The notes: generated by a model not told the origin, from the sequence alone. Positions 36,380 through 50,200 are shown, counted from the stretch's first letter. The stretch: DNA of 62,000 bases from Apostichopus japonicus (GCF_037975245.1 NC_092564.1:17223484-17285483); one strand, 5' to 3'. Numbers and translations: made by a program.

Positions 36380-39300
36380 CTACAAAATGTATTGCCCGCC
36401 AATGACACCGGCTACCAGGCCGATCACTGGTAATATATAACTGGCGATAACATCAGCAGAAGTGTCAGGATGTAACTGCTGTGTCATATCAGAAAGACGT
36501 TTCCAAAGACCAGAGTCTGTGTTGGCGAGAGTTAAACTCATCTTCAGCTGAAAATGATCCCATTGGTGCTTCAAATCAATACCACCTACAGCAACGATTG
36601 CTAATAACAACATCATAGACTTCTCGCACATGACTAGGATACTAGAGAATGACGTAAAATAACGCTTGGTATTTTGGTCTGCACACTCTGGATTGCAAAA
36701 ATGTATAGCACCATAAGAACTACTGTCAATCGAAGTCTGGTTAGAGGGGATGAGGTCATCGGATGGTGGAATAACATGGAATATCCATGTTAGGTAAAAC
36801 GTTATACCAAAGAAATTGCTAAAGACTATGGTATTAAACCAAGGGAACAACATTTTTCGAAGCTGGAAATATTCTTTAAAGAATTCTTTGACTTTGAAAG
36901 CACATCTGTCAACTTCATGAAAGTTTTTTTCTATGTAATTGACAACAATATTGCATTTGTTTTGAAGGAGTTTTCTTTGTATGTATAAAAAGTAACAAAA
37001 CGTCGAGTAGAAAAACATGTTTGCAAAGTGCAAAATTAGGAAGATTAAAGAAGAAATAGTTTGACATTGTTGTGAACGTTTCAGGAACCAAAATGTTTCC
37101 AAGAGACCGGAAGTGCTTGCCAACGAGTAAAAGAAAAAGAAGACAAAAATGCAACTGGTATATGACTGGTTGCGATATTTAAGGTTCTCCATCTTTCCTC
37201 GAAAAGAGCTTTCGTCGAACACTCTACACCAGGATATAACGTTGGATCTACGTAACCATTCGTTACGCTTAAATTTCCTTTTGATCGCAGCAATGATACA
37301 AATAACAGGTGCCGACATAATCACTGGCCAATAGAATATCAGAAACGAAATAGTGTACATAAGGTTCACTTGACATTCGCTGTAATATCCAATTGACCAA
37401 AGAAAGATCCATAGAGACCCAATCGTAAGGATGACGTTGAATAGTATTGACGTCACAGTTAAGAATTGTCTATTGCAGCTGGAACGACTTCGTTCTAAAA
37501 GAAAAGAAAAAGAAGCAGTAATGCCATCGTCAATCCTCAAATTGAATATATATAGTATTAGTTAGTCAAACTGGACGCTATCCGGATGTTAAACCCTTCA
37601 ATTTGTTAGACCAGCAAACACTCTTTACACACTTAGTCTATTCGATAGATTTGGCAAGACAAAGATGTTAATTGATCATTCTTTCTACATACATCATGTG
37701 TTGTGTGTATATTCTTGTCAATAGACTCGTGGTGCTGTACTACAGACACAATGCAGTGCATAAAGGTCTCGTGTATATCAAGCATTACTAAAGAGTTTTT
37801 AACTAATTTCTTTTATAACCAGAAATTGGAGGGAAAAAAACAGTAGCCAATATGTCCATTTGTCGCTTTTGTTAAATCTTTTAAATCGATAAACGTATTC
37901 AGCTTATTGTAAAGAGAGACTCTATTTTCACGTTGTTCACTAATTAACCAGTCATATACGTATTTCTATCGTATCGTGGGTAACAGTCTCAAGTTGGTAA
38001 AATGTATTTCAATGTACTTGTTATACTCTGCGCGCACTGAAAATGGTTAGTCTTTTCAGATTAGCTTCAGTATACTTATTTTGAAAGATTGGCGAGTGAT
38101 TCAATTAAGTGCTATCTCTTCTATGAACCCCCTTCTTTCGAGCCCCCCCCCCAACCTTCCACACCCTCACTGTAAGGGTCGTATTTGCGTGATGTCAGAA
38201 AACATAAACTAAATAATTTATTAAAAATGCCTACTGATTACGTGCTATTAGCACACAAATATAAATACAATAAAAACAAAGAACAATATGCCTGCAATGA
38301 TATTGTAACAACAGCAATGCATGCAATACAATGAGAGATTCAATTAAGGTGACATACCTTCTCTGAATCCCCTTCTTTCGAGCCCTCTGTCACAACTTCC
38401 GTGGGATAATACAAAATGGCACCCTCTAGCGCCCCCTCTGTTGCGACCCCGGGTTTTTCCTTTGACCTTCAAAGCCGATAAAAATAAAATTTTAGATAGA
38501 TTCAGGGAAGTAAACTCAAAGGACCAAAAGACTACTGAGAGGTTTCTGAAGTTAACAAAAACGATATATTTACAATGATACGATCTCTACTGATTTGTAC
38601 AAGGATTATTGGTACTAGAAATTTGGAATATTACAGACAGATTTTACAATATTGTACGGCCGTTAAATACTTAAAAGATTACTTAACTTATCTTACGCGG
38701 CGCGTGCCGGCTCTCGGTTCCTTTCGTAGCTGTTCTGACCTCCTTGCGTCACCAACAACGATGTCGGGATTCTCCCTCGTAGGCTGGTATCCCGTGACTT
38801 GGTCAGGAGCAAAACCGTTCCCCGCTGGTCCAATTCGACTCAACGTTTGTATCCCAAGGATGGCTTCCTCCTGGTTGAACTCCGAAAAACTCTGCCGAAG
38901 TCACGCCTGTCCCGGTTAAACGACGCACCAATCTTATAAACAAACAGTCCACCGGTTCCTCCGTCCGTCCCCTCGATTAATCTTTTATCTCAGATGAATT
39001 TCTTTTTACAATAGATCGGAAAACTCTGAACTAAACTCCTCATCACCGAAAATATCTCTTCTTATATATAGCCGGGTTTAATCTCCCGAAAGTTCTTTTG
39101 GACGGAAAAACATCGAGAATCATCCATGTCTCGAAGATACGACTGATAGTGCATCGTTCATTGGTCGACGATATCCGGTCACCTGCTAAAAATTACTTCC
39201 CGTATGTTCTGGAAATTTGCACTCGTTAATACCGAATAGCGCCATCATTTCTCGACGCTTCCAGAAAAAACGCACAAGTTGTCAGTCACGACGAGTGACC

Positions 39301-39777
39301 TACTTATCACCCTGACCAGCATATACTGAATACACGTACAATGAATAAAGTCGTTCGTGACACCCTCCCCCCCAACCTTCCCCACCCTCACTGTTAGGGT
39401 CGTATTTGCCTAATACCAGGGAACACATAAACTATATAATTTATTCTAAATGCCTACTGATTTCGTGCTTTAGTGAAACTTTAGTGTTTGGAGAAACACA
39501 AGTACCATTGCTGTATAAACGTATTTACATATTTACAGTAATATTGTATGTTATCAGATCTAGTGCTTCCCCATATTTCTTTCCTTTAACATACACAAAT
39601 AATGCTGTATGCCGTATACTTACCAGTAGTAATAATATGTGCAGACTGATCATGGAGTTCTTCGTCATAGCGCTGCGGATGATACCAATCTATCTAAATG
39701 CATATAACGACAGTCCAAAGAACAGCAAAAGGCCTTCTTTCGACTGTCGAAAACCGAGTGTGGTTAGAAGACCCCAT
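36380..39777 (-). pseudogene. Seven-transmembrane array member, copy 1 (exon 2 intact, stop in exon 1)
   Basis: Exon 2 (36,380-37,494) is intact, encoding 370 residues after the split Glu, with seven hydrophobic segments ending in GLVAGVIGGQYIL. Exon 1 (39,624-39,777) is 154 bp instead of 160: a 6-bp loss and substitutions turn WTIVMWILGMIDW into WTVVICI, stop, IDW. A transcript using this exon cannot make the full protein from the usual ATG. The intron part just before exon 2 is open and has an ATG (ORF start 37,540), so an intron-retaining or alternative-promoter transcript could still make a 386-residue form. The intron also contains a 975-bp solo LTR. I class it as a probable recent pseudogene with an intact main exon. 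Confidence 0.75.
38388..39362. mobile_element. Solo LTR (975 bp) with 5-bp target duplication
   Basis: Starts TGTCACAACTTCC and ends GTTCGTGACA, so it has TG...CA ends inside an inverted TGTCAC/GTGACA. It is flanked on both sides by CCCTC (38,383-38,387 and 39,363-39,367). The orthologous place in member B (33,983-33,999) reads straight through GAGCCCTCCCCCCAACC, an empty site. A 5-bp duplication suits a Ty3/gypsy or BEL/Pao LTR. No internal retrotransposon genes are present, and the 114-codon frame inside is not a recognisable protein. Confidence 0.88.
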
Positions 39778-41777
39778 ATTATATGTGTGTCGCTAATAAC
39801 ATACGTAATCGTAATACGTTGAAATATATTTGATTCATTTTCTTATATTATCCGGATTATACTTGCTGTAGATCAGTGCTTAACGACTTCCTTAAATGCG
39901 AAAGCAAAACTCTGTTACCGAATTCGTAAACAATTAATTTTTCATTGTAGTTTACGTTAACTTTATTATCAATGATGCTTAGTTGAAAGAGCTTACGCGG
40001 AACATCGAGGACAATCAATTTTGTGTTTGAGCATAAACAATTGCCATTCCATACTGGCTGAAGAACTGTCCTTGTGATTACTACAATAAGTACAAGGAAG
40101 TATTCCCAGCCATTGCACGCTTGTCCGAGGAGGGCTGTAATGTGATTGATTCAACTGAATGCATTTGTAATGGAAACGTACAGAGTAACACAATATATTG
40201 TTCTTATATTTTTTCCACTTGGTTGTTGTTTTCAAGAAACTGCTACCAATTTGCCATTTTTAAATTATAATGTACAATGCGATTCAAGTGTTCATGAAAA
40301 TATATATATCAAGTGATTACATAACATTATGAAAGGACACAATAAAAAAAACTCTTTTCTATGAAAGTACAAAGTAACTGGAATTTTTCAAACGTACCGA
40401 AGCTTTAGTCGTACAGGATCAACAAATCTGTTAATGTTTGGTATTCGAAACACACCTGCGGTGGTAACTTTATGCCGTGCGACATCATAATATCGTCTAA
40501 AGTGATGGAAAGTTTGTCAATTGCATAACGATTGACAGTTTGTTTAGCAATACACAATCCTACATATGAAACAATTCCTTCATTGTAATCTTAAGTCAAT
40601 TTACTTTCTTCATACAAAATTTAAAAAAAAAACTCTCTACCTCGACCGGTTGATCCTGCAATCACACAGGTGAATAAATGTTACAATTTTGGATTCATAT
40701 GAAGATTTGAACCCATTTTAAATGCCCCCATGTCCTCCTCCTCCACCTCAACCCCATCTTTGTAATAGAAACATGGTGCAGCTTGTAGAGAGTACGAGAC
40801 TATTGGGCGCAAATGGTCCACTTGAGCTATCATCATGTTAGGCCTAATGTTGGGAAGTCAGATTTCAATGAATCAAGAATGGATTTTATTTACCACGAGT
40901 ACCTTGTAAATTACATTAGAAACGGTGATAACATAATAACGTTAGCAGGCAACAAAGGAATGGCAGATATGACAAACAAACGTAACGATTATAATCATGC
41001 CATTCAAACATTGATATTCCTCAGTATTTATGTTAAACAACAATTGAAAGCTTAAGAAATTACATTCGTTATGTTTACTATGTATACATCCAAACAACAG
41101 GATATGTTTATGAATTTTTCATTATTTATAAAAACAATATAGAATAATTATATCAAATTTGAAAGGTTTTCTCTATACGTCGAGAGTGTTTTCATAGTCA
41201 GTATTCTATCAGTCATATACTTATTATAGAGATGTAGTCAGACAATTTGTTTGTAACTGTGTTGATTGATCCTGTAGTACAAATTACAGAAATAAGGCTT
41301 TTTTAGAATGACATGTTTTTGAAATAAAAACAAAGATTGTATTGCTTATCTAATATGCATATTTGTTCCATAATTTATTTTAACTTCCCGGTCAACGCAT
41401 CTATTACTGTCATCTATGGTGGTGAGTATACCAACACAAACCGATCATGGGTCATCCGGGTAATCTGTTTTGTATTTCTAACTGCGATCAATCCATGTTC
41501 TCTAACTGTGTCGCCCCTGACTAAACCATCACGCTTAACTTCACATACTACATACTATAAACATTCCCTGGCCGTTAGCGATGATAATGTGGTATACGGT
41601 AAATTCAATCTTACTAAGTATACATGCTTCATATGCCTACTTTTTGAATGTCTCGCTGTCATTGCTGTCAAAAATTGCAATAAATCCTTTCATTGCATTT
41701 TCTTTGGTTAATTGTACATCCGGGTCTCTTAAGGTGAGCAGACTACTTTCAAAGTATACCATGAAATTTTGCATGAA
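39778..41777. repeat. Shared inter-unit block 2 of the tandem array
   Basis: A repeat of the 34,403-36,379 block with scattered substitutions. On the - strand it carries an in-frame stop near 40,680 in the frame that stays open in blocks 3 and 4 (the AGPTGRG-like stretch), so that frame is not maintained here. Confidence 0.6.
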
Positions 41778-44700
41778 CTACAAAATGTATTGCCCGCCAA
41801 TGACACCGGCTACCAGGCCGATCACTGGTAATATATAACTGGCGATAACATCAGCAGAAGCGTCAGGATGTAACTGCTGTGTCATATCAGAAAGACGTTT
41901 CCAAAGACCAGAGTCTGTGTTGGCGAGAGTTAAACTCATCTTCAGCTGAAAATGATCCCATTGGTGCTTCAAATCAATACCACCTACAGCAACGATTGCT
42001 AATAACAACATCATAGACTTCTCGCACATGACTAGGATACTAAAGAATGACGTAAAATAACGCTTGGTATCTTGGTCTGCACACTCTGGATTGCAAAAAT
42101 GTATAGCACCATAAGAACTACTGTCAATCGAAGTCTGGTTAGAGGGGATGAGGTCATCGGATGGTGGAATAACATGGAATATCCATGTTAGGTAAAACGT
42201 TATACCAAAGAAATTGCTAAAGACTATGGTATTAAACCAAGGGAACAACATTTTTCGAAGCTGGAAATATTCTTTAAAGAATTCTTTGACTTTGAAAGCA
42301 CATCTGTCAACTTCATGAAAGTTTTTTTCTATGTAATTGACAACAATATTGCATTTGTTTTGAAGGAGCTTTCTTTGTATGTATAAAAAGTAACAAAACG
42401 TCGAGTAGAAAAGCAAGTTTGCAAAGTGCAAAATTAGGAAGATTAAAGAAGAAATAGTTTGACATTGTTGTGAACGTTTCAGGAACCAAAATGTTTCCAA
42501 GAGGCCGGAAGTGCTTGCCAACGAGTAAAAGAGAATGAAGACAAAAATGCAACTGGTATATGACTGGTTGCGATATTTAAGGTTCTCCATCTTTCCTCGA
42601 AAAGAGCTTTCGTCGAACACTCTAGACCAGGTAATAACGTTGGATCTACGTAACCATTCGTTACGCTTAAATTTCCTTTTGATCGCAGCAATGATACAAA
42701 TAACAGGTGCCGACATAATCACTGGCCAATAGAATATCAGAAACGAAATAGTGTACATAAGGTTCACTTGACATTCGCTGTAATATCCAATTGACCAAAG
42801 AAAGATCCATAGAGACCCAATCGCAAGGATGACGTTGAATAGTATTGACGTCACAGTTAAGAATTGTCTATTGCAGTTGGAACGACTTCGTTCTAAAAGA
42901 AAAGAAAAAGAAGCAGTAATGCCATCGTCAATCCTCAAATTGAATATATATAGTATTAGTTAGTCAAACTGGACGCTATCCGGATGTTAAACCCTTCAAT
43001 TTGTTAGACCAGCAAACACTCTTTACACACTTAGTCTATTCGATAGATTTGGCAAGACAAAGATGGTAATTGATCATTCTTTCTACAAACATCATGTGTT
43101 GTGTGTATATTCTTGTCAATAGACTCGTGGTGCTGTACTACAGACACAATGCAGTGCATAAAGGTCTCGTGTATATCAAGCATTACTAAAGAGTTTTTAA
43201 CTCATTTCTTTTATAACCAGAAATTGGAGGGGAAAAAACAGTAGCCAATATGTCCATTTGTCGCTTTTGTTAAATGTTTTATATCGATAAACTTATTCAG
43301 CGTATTGTTCCAATTCCATCACCAGCCACAGCATGCAACCCACACACAAGACTAAGGGTCACGTCACTTGCACAACCACTAATGTCATACATCTGATCTC
43401 TTGTAGAGTTTGCCTCATCCAGTATGTTGGCGAAACCAAAACCACCCTCAAGAAGCGATTCTATGGTCACAGATCCACAGTCAACACCATAAAGACTGAG
43501 ACCCTAGTTGGAGAACACTTTAACCTTCCCAACCATACCATTAACGACACTTGTCCCTACAGGGGATTGAATCCTTATAGGTAGCCGTCCTGACCTAGTA
43601 CGAATCAGCAGAGAGAGGCTGTGGATGCAACGCCTTCGCATCATTCAACCTCGTGGGTTCAACATTCAGGAAGGACATGACTAACTTTACTTCTGCCCCC
43701 TCCTTCTCCCCTTGCCCCCCCCATCACTCCTCTTCTCATAGCTCTCTTCCACCCTTTTTTCTCCATACCTTTCTGTATTTGTCCTCCAGTTTATTCCTGC
43801 TAGGATCGAAACGTCAGGCCAACTTACTTTTACACAATCTCCTCAGGCGCGTAGCCAAGGTGGGGGGGGGGGCGAAGGGGCGACAACCCCCCCCCCCCTT
43901 GGGAATATATTTTTGTACGTTTTTATGATTTCGCTAGTAATTTCAAATAGAAAATGCTTAGATGTAACTTGCAAGGCCTGGGAAGTGCCATTTCCAGCGA
44001 TCTGGGAGGCATTTTCGGTCAAAATTTTCTTGTACGCTTCGCGCCAACTTATGGTGGCGCTACGCTTAGATAGTTTCCAATGCCGAATCTACGGCTCTGT
44101 AAATTTGCCTACAGGTTCGCCCCTCCCTTGGCAAATTCCTTGCTACGCGCCTGATTCTCCTACACAGGCTTTCTAGTGGATAAATAGTTTGCTAACAGTT
44201 TTATTTTATTTTGATTTCAACTTCTTGTAACGAGAGACTTTATATTCACGTTGTTCACTGCTTTACCAGTCATATACGTATTACTATCGTATCGTGGGTA
44301 CCAGTCTCAAGTTGGTAAAATGTATTTCAATGCACTTGTCATACTCTGAGCGCACTGAAAATGGTTAGTCTTTTCAGATTAGCTTCAGTATACTTATTGT
44401 GAAAGATAGGCACACATGTCAATAAAAAAGAGCAATAAGTCTGCAATGAAAAAATGTAACAACAACAACAATGCATGCAATACAATGAGTGATTCAATTA
44501 CATGTTATCTCTTCTATGAACCCCCTTCTTTCGAGCCTCTCCCCCAACCTTCCACGCCCTCACTCTAAGGGTCGTATTTGCGTGATACCAGAGAACACAT
44601 AAACTAAATGATTTATTATAAATGCCTACTGATTACGTGCTATTAGCACACAAATAGACATACAATAAAAAAAGAACAATAGGCCTGCAATGAAATTGTA

Positions 44701-45192
44701 ACAACAGCAATGCATGTAATACAATGAGTGATTCAATTAAGTGCTATCTCTTCTATGAACCCCTTATTTCGCCCCCCCAACCTTCCCCACCCTCACTGTA
44801 AGGGTCGTATTTGCCTGTTACCAGAAAACACATAAACTATACAATTCATTCTAAATGCCTACTGATTACGTGCTTTAGTGAAACTTGAGTGTTTTGAGAA
44901 ACACAAGTACCATTGGTATATAAACGTATTTACATATTTACAGTAATATTGCATGTATGTTATCAGATCTAGTGCTTTCCCATATTTCTTTCCTTAAACA
45001 AACCCAAATATTGCTGTATGCCGTACACTTACCAATAGTAATAATATGTGCAGACTGATCATGGAGTTCTTCCTCATAGCGCTGCGGATGATACCAATCT
45101 ATCATGCCAAGAATCCACATAACGATAGTCCAAAGAACGGCAAATGGCCTTCTTTTGACTGTCGAAAACCGAGTGTGGTTAGAAGACCCCAT
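41778..45192 (-). CDS. Seven-transmembrane protein, tandem array copy 2 (intact; GR-like candidate)
   Basis: Two coding exons. Exon 1 (45,033-45,192, 160 bp) encodes MGSSNHTRFSTVKRRP to HIITI and a phase-1 donor. Exon 2 (41,778-42,892) completes Glu54 and runs to a stop, giving 424 residues. Hydrophobic segments lie at about 18-33 (exon 1), 65-89, 99-124, 167-190, 201-224, 269-294, 335-359 and 401-424. Basic clusters (KRKFKRNEWLRR after segment 2, IQRKLL after segment 4, DLKHQWDHFQLKM after segment 6) put those loops in the cytoplasm. The N-terminus is then inside and the C-terminus outside if exon 1 does not span. The segment 5-6 loop is outside, with an NQTS site and a FCNPEC pair. This matches insect GR/OR-type (7TMIC) topology, not a GPCR. 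Function is unproven. The intron holds a Penelope-like and a TIR element. Confidence 0.85.
43309..44222 (+). mobile_element. 5'-truncated Penelope-like element with GIY-YIG domain, unit 2
   Basis: The insertion lies in the copy-2 intron, flanked by TATTGT (43,303-43,308) and a degenerate TTCTTGT (about 44,222-44,228). The empty site TTATTGTAAAGAG is seen in copy 1 at 37,905-37,910 and in member B at 33,499-33,504. The first frame encodes the GIY-YIG endonuclease module: CTTTNVIHLISCRVCLIQYV, then GETKTTLKKRFYGHRST and HFNLPNHTIND. A frameshift follows, and the last part (RERLWMQRLR and IQPRGFNIQEGHD) is in another frame. The reverse transcriptase part is absent, so the element is dead. Its tail contains CTGCTAGGATCGAAACGTCA and is interrupted by a TIR element at 43,844. 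Confidence 0.85.
43844..44155. mobile_element. TIR element nested in the Penelope tail, unit 2
   Basis: A perfect 12-bp inverted repeat, CAGGCGCGTAGC (43,844-43,855) and GCTACGCGCCTG (44,142-44,153), bounds about 310 bp with G and C runs and no coding capacity. TCTCCT flanks both ends (43,838-43,843 and 44,156-44,161), consistent with a target duplication in the Penelope 3' sequence. Confidence 0.8.
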
Positions 45193-47205
45193 ATTATACG
45201 TGTGTCGGTAGTAACAAACGTAATCGTAATAGGTTGAAAAATATTTGATTCATTTTCTTATATTATCCAGATTATACTTCCCGTAGTGCAGTGCTTAACG
45301 ACTTCCTTAAATGCGAAAGCAAAACTCTTTTATCGAATTTGTTATCAATTAATTTTTCATTGTAGTTTATGTTAACTTCTATTAGCGAGTATGCTTAGTT
45401 GAAAGAACTCACGCGGAAACATCGAGGACAATTAATTTTGTGATTGAGCATAAATAATTGCCAGTCCATACTGTCTGAAGTACTCTCCTCGTGATTACTA
45501 CAATAAACAGGAAGTATTCCCAGCCATTCAACGCTTGTCCGAGGAGGGCTGTAAGGTGATTGATTGAACTGAATGCATTTGTAATGGAAACTTACAGAGT
45601 AACACACTTTATTGTTCTTATGTTTTCCCCCTTGTATTAAAGTTTGTCGTTTTCGAGAAACTGCTACCAATGTGCCATTGTTTATATTTATAATGTGCAA
45701 TGCGATTCAAGTGGTCATGAAAAAATATATATCAAGTGATTACATGACATTATGAAAAGACACAATAAAAAAAAACTCTTTTTTTATGAAAGTATACACG
45801 TACCTGAAATTGTGCAAACGTACCGAAGCTTTAGTCCTACAGGATCAACAAATCTGTTAATTTTTGGTAGTCGAACACACCTGCGGTGGTAACTTTATGC
45901 CGTGCGACATCATAATATAGTCTAAAGTGATGGAAAGTTTGTCAATTGCATAACGATTGACAGTTTGTTTAGCAATACACAATCCTACATATAAGACAAT
46001 TCCTTCATTGTAATCTTAAGTCAATTTACTTTCTTCATATAAAATTTAAAAAAAAACTCTCTACCTCGACCGGTTGGTCCTGCAATCACACAGGTGAATA
46101 AATGTCTCAATTTTTGATTCATATGAAGATTTGAACCCATTTTAAATGCCCCCATGTCCTCTTCCACCTCAACCCCATCTTTGTAATAGAAACATGGTGC
46201 AGCTTGTAGGAAGTACGAGACTAGTGGGCGCAAATGGTCCACTGGAGCTATTATCATGTTAGACCTAATGTTGGGAAGTCAGATGTCAATGAATCAAGAA
46301 TGGATTGTATTTACCACGAGTACCTTGTAAATTACATTAGAAACGGTGATAACATAATAACGTTAGCAGGCAACCAAGGAATGGCAGATATGACAAACAA
46401 ACGTAACGATTATAATCATGCCATTCAAACATTGATATTCCTCAGTATTTATGTTAAACAACAATTGAAAGCTTAAGAAATTACATTCATTATGTTTACT
46501 ATGTATACATCCAAACAACAGGATATGTTTATGAATTTTACATTATTTAAAAAAAAACAATATAGAATAATTATAACAAATTTGAAAGGTTTCTCTACGT
46601 CGAGAGTGTTTTCATACTAGTCAGTATTCCATCATTCATTTACTTAATATATAGAGATGTAGTCAGACAATTTGTTTGTCACTGTGTTGATTGATCCTGT
46701 AGTACAAATTACAGAAATAAGGCTTTTTTAGAATGACATGTTTTTGAAATAATTACAAAGATTGTATTGCTTATCTAATATGCATATTTGTTCCATAATT
46801 TATTTTAACTTCCCGGTCAACGCATCTATTACTGTCATCTATGGTGGTGAGTATACCAACACAAACCGATCATGGGTCATCCGGGTAATCTGTTTTGTAT
46901 TTTTAACTGCGATCAATCCATGTTCTCTAACTGTGTCGCCCAGGCTGACTAAACCATCATGCTTAACTTCACATACTACATACTATAAACATTCCCTGGC
47001 CGTTAGCGATGATAATGTGGTATATGGTAAACTCAATCTTACTAAGTATACATGCTTCATATGCCTACTTTTTGAATGTCTCGCTGTCATTGCTGTCAAA
47101 AATTGCAATAAATCCTTTCATTGCATTTTCTTTGGTTAATTGTACATCCGGGTCTCTCAAGGTGAGCAGACTACTTTCAAAGTATACCATGAAATTTAGC
47201 ATGAA
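45193..47205. repeat. Shared inter-unit block 3 of the tandem array
   Basis: Homologous to 34,403-36,379. A - strand frame at 46,257-46,021 reads DHLRPLVSYFLQAAPCFYY and later HLFTCVIAGPTGRGRE, vaguely like a P-loop but lacking GK[ST]. I do not call it a gene. Confidence 0.6.
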
Positions 47206-50200
47206 CTACAAAATGTATTGCCCGCCAATGACACCGGCTACCAGGCCGGTCACTGGTATTATATAACTGGCGATAACATCAGCAGAAGTGTCAGGATGTA
47301 ACTGCTGTGTCATATCAGAAAGACGTTTCCAAAGACCAGAGTCTGTGTTGGCGAGAGTTAAACTCATCTTCAGCTGAAAATGATCCCATTGGTGCTTCAA
47401 ATCAATACCACCTACAGCAACGATTGCTAATAACAACATCATAGACTTCTCGCACATGACTAGGATACTAAAGAATGACGTTAAATAACGCTTGGTATCT
47501 TGGTCTGCACACTCTGGATTGCAAAAATGTATAGCACCATAAGAACTACTGTCAATCGAAGTCTGGTTAGAGGGGATGAGGTCATCGGATGGTGGAATAA
47601 CATGGAATATCCATGTTAGGTAAAACGTTATACCAAAGAAATTGCTAAAGACTATGGTATTAAACCAAGGGAACAACATTTTTCGAAGCTGGAAATATTC
47701 TTTAAAGAATTCTTTGACTTTGAAAGCACATCTGTCAACTTCATGAAAGTTTTTTTCTATGTAATTGACAACAATATTGCATTCGTTTTGAAGGAGTTTT
47801 CTTTGTATGTATAAAAAGTAACAAAACGTCGAGTAGAAAAGCACGTTTGCAAAGTGCAAAATTAGGAAGATTAAAGAAGAAATAGTTTGACATTGTTGTG
47901 AACGTTTCAGGAACCAAAATGTTGCCAAGAGACCGGAAGTGCTTGCCAACGAGTAAAAGAAAAAGAAGACAAAAATGCAACTGGTATATGACTGGTTGCG
48001 ATATTTAAGGTTCTCCATCTTTCCTCGAAAAGAGCTTTCGTCGAACACTCTAGACCAGGTAATAACGTTGGATCTACGTAACCATTCGTTACGCTTAAAT
48101 TTCCTTTTGATCGCAGCAATGATACAAATAACAGGTGCCGACATAATCACTGGCCAATAAAATATCAGAAACGAAATAGTGTACATAAGGTTCACTTGAC
48201 ATTCGCTGTAATATCCAATTGACCAAAGAAAGATCCATAGAGACCCAATCGTAAGGATGACGTTGAATAGTATTGACGTCACAGTTAAGAATTGTCTATT
48301 GCAGCTGGAACGACTTCGTTCTAAAAGAAAAGAAAAAGAAGCAGTAATGCCATCGTCAATCCTCAAATTGAATATATATAGTATTAGTTAGTCAAACTGG
48401 ACGCTTTTCGGATGTTAAACCCTTCAATTTGTTAGACCAGCAAACACTCTTTACACACTTAGTCTATTCGATAGATTTGGCAAGACAAAGATGTTAATTG
48501 ATCATTCTTTCTACATACATCATGTGTTGTGTGTATATTCTTGTCAATAGACTCGTGGTGCTGTACTACAGACACAATGCAGTGCATAAAGGTCTCGTGT
48601 ATATCAAGCATTACTAAAGAGTTTTTAACTAATTTCTTTTATAACCAGAAATTGGAGGGAAAAAAACAGTAGCCAATATGTCCATTTGTCGCTTTTGTTA
48701 AATCTTTTATATCGATAAACTTATTCAGCGTATTGTTCCAATTCCATCACCAGCCACAGCATGCAACCCACACACAAGACTAAGGGTCACGTCACTTGCA
48801 CAACCACTAATGTCATATATCTGATCTCTTGTAGAGTTTGCCTCATCCAGTATGTTGGCGAAACCAAAACCACCCTCAAGAAGCGATTCTATGGTCACAG
48901 ATCCACAGTCAACACCATAAAGACTGAGACCCTAGTTGGAGAACACTTTAACCTTCCCAACCATACCATTAACGACACTTGTCCCTACAGGGGATTGAAT
49001 CCTTATAGGTAGCCGTCCTGACCTAGTACGAATCAGCAGAGAGAGGCTGTGGATGCAACGCCTTCGCATCATTCAACCTCATGGGTTCAACATTCAGGAA
49101 GGACATGACTAAGTTTACTTCTGCCCCCTCCTTCTCCCCTTGCCCCCCCCCCCATCACTCCTCTTCTCATAGCTCTCTTCCACCCTTTTTTCTCCATACC
49201 TTTCTGTATTTGTCCTCCAGTTTATTCCTGCTAGGATCGAAACGTCAGGCCAACTTACTTTTACACAATCTCCTCAGGCGCGTAGCCAAGGTGGGGGCGA
49301 AGGGGGCGACCGCCCCCCCCCCCCTTGGGAATATATTTTTGTACGTTTTTATGATTTCGCTAGTAATTTCAAATTAAAAATGCTTAGATGCAACTTGCAA
49401 GGCCTGGGAAGTGCCATTTCCAGCGATCTGGGAGGCATTTTCAGTCAAAATTTTCTTGTACGCTTCGCGCCAACTTATGGTGGCGCTACGCCTACGGCTC
49501 TAATAATTTGCCTACAGATTCGCCCCTCCCTTGGCAAATTCCTCGCTACGCGCCTGATTCTCCTACACAGGCTTTCCAGTGGATAAACAGTTTGCTGACA
49601 CTTTTATTTTATTTTGATTTCAACTTATTGTAAAGAGAGACTATTTTCACGTTGTTCACTGCTTTACCAGTCATATACGTATTACTATCGTATCGTGAGT
49701 AACAGTCACAAGTTGGTAAAATGTATTTCAATGTACTTGTCATACTCTGCGCGCACTGAAAATGGTTAGTCTTTTCAGATTAGCTTCAGTATACTTATTG
49801 TGAAAGATAGGCACAGATGTCAATAAAAAAGAGCAATAAGTCTGCAATGAAAAAATGTAACAACAACAATGCATGCAATACAATGAGTGATTCAATTACA
49901 TGTTATCTCTTCTATGAACCCCCTTCTTTCGAGCCCCTCCCCCAACCTTCCCCACCCTCACTGTAAGGGTCGTATTTGCGTGATACCAGAGAACACATAA
50001 ACTAAATGATTTATTATAAATGCCTACTGATTACGTGCTATTAGCACACAAATAGACATACAATAAGAAAAGAACAATAGGCCTGCAATGAAATTGTAAC
50101 AACAGCAATGCATGTAACACAATGAGGGATTCAATTAAGTGCTATCTCTTCTATGAACCCCTTATTTCGCCCCCCAACCTTCCCCACCCTCACTGTAAGG

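Noticed and set aside
35939-36440. + strand frames next to the stop codons of copies 1-3
   Set aside because: They overlap the 3' flank and antisense of exon 2, and they decay in the more diverged block at 52.4 kb.
36915-37293. Additional frames inside exon 2 of copies 1-3
   Set aside because: They are shadow frames of the membrane-protein exon, repeated only because the exon is repeated.
38575-38919. 114-codon + strand frame as a gene
   Set aside because: It lies wholly within the solo LTR and has no recognisable content.
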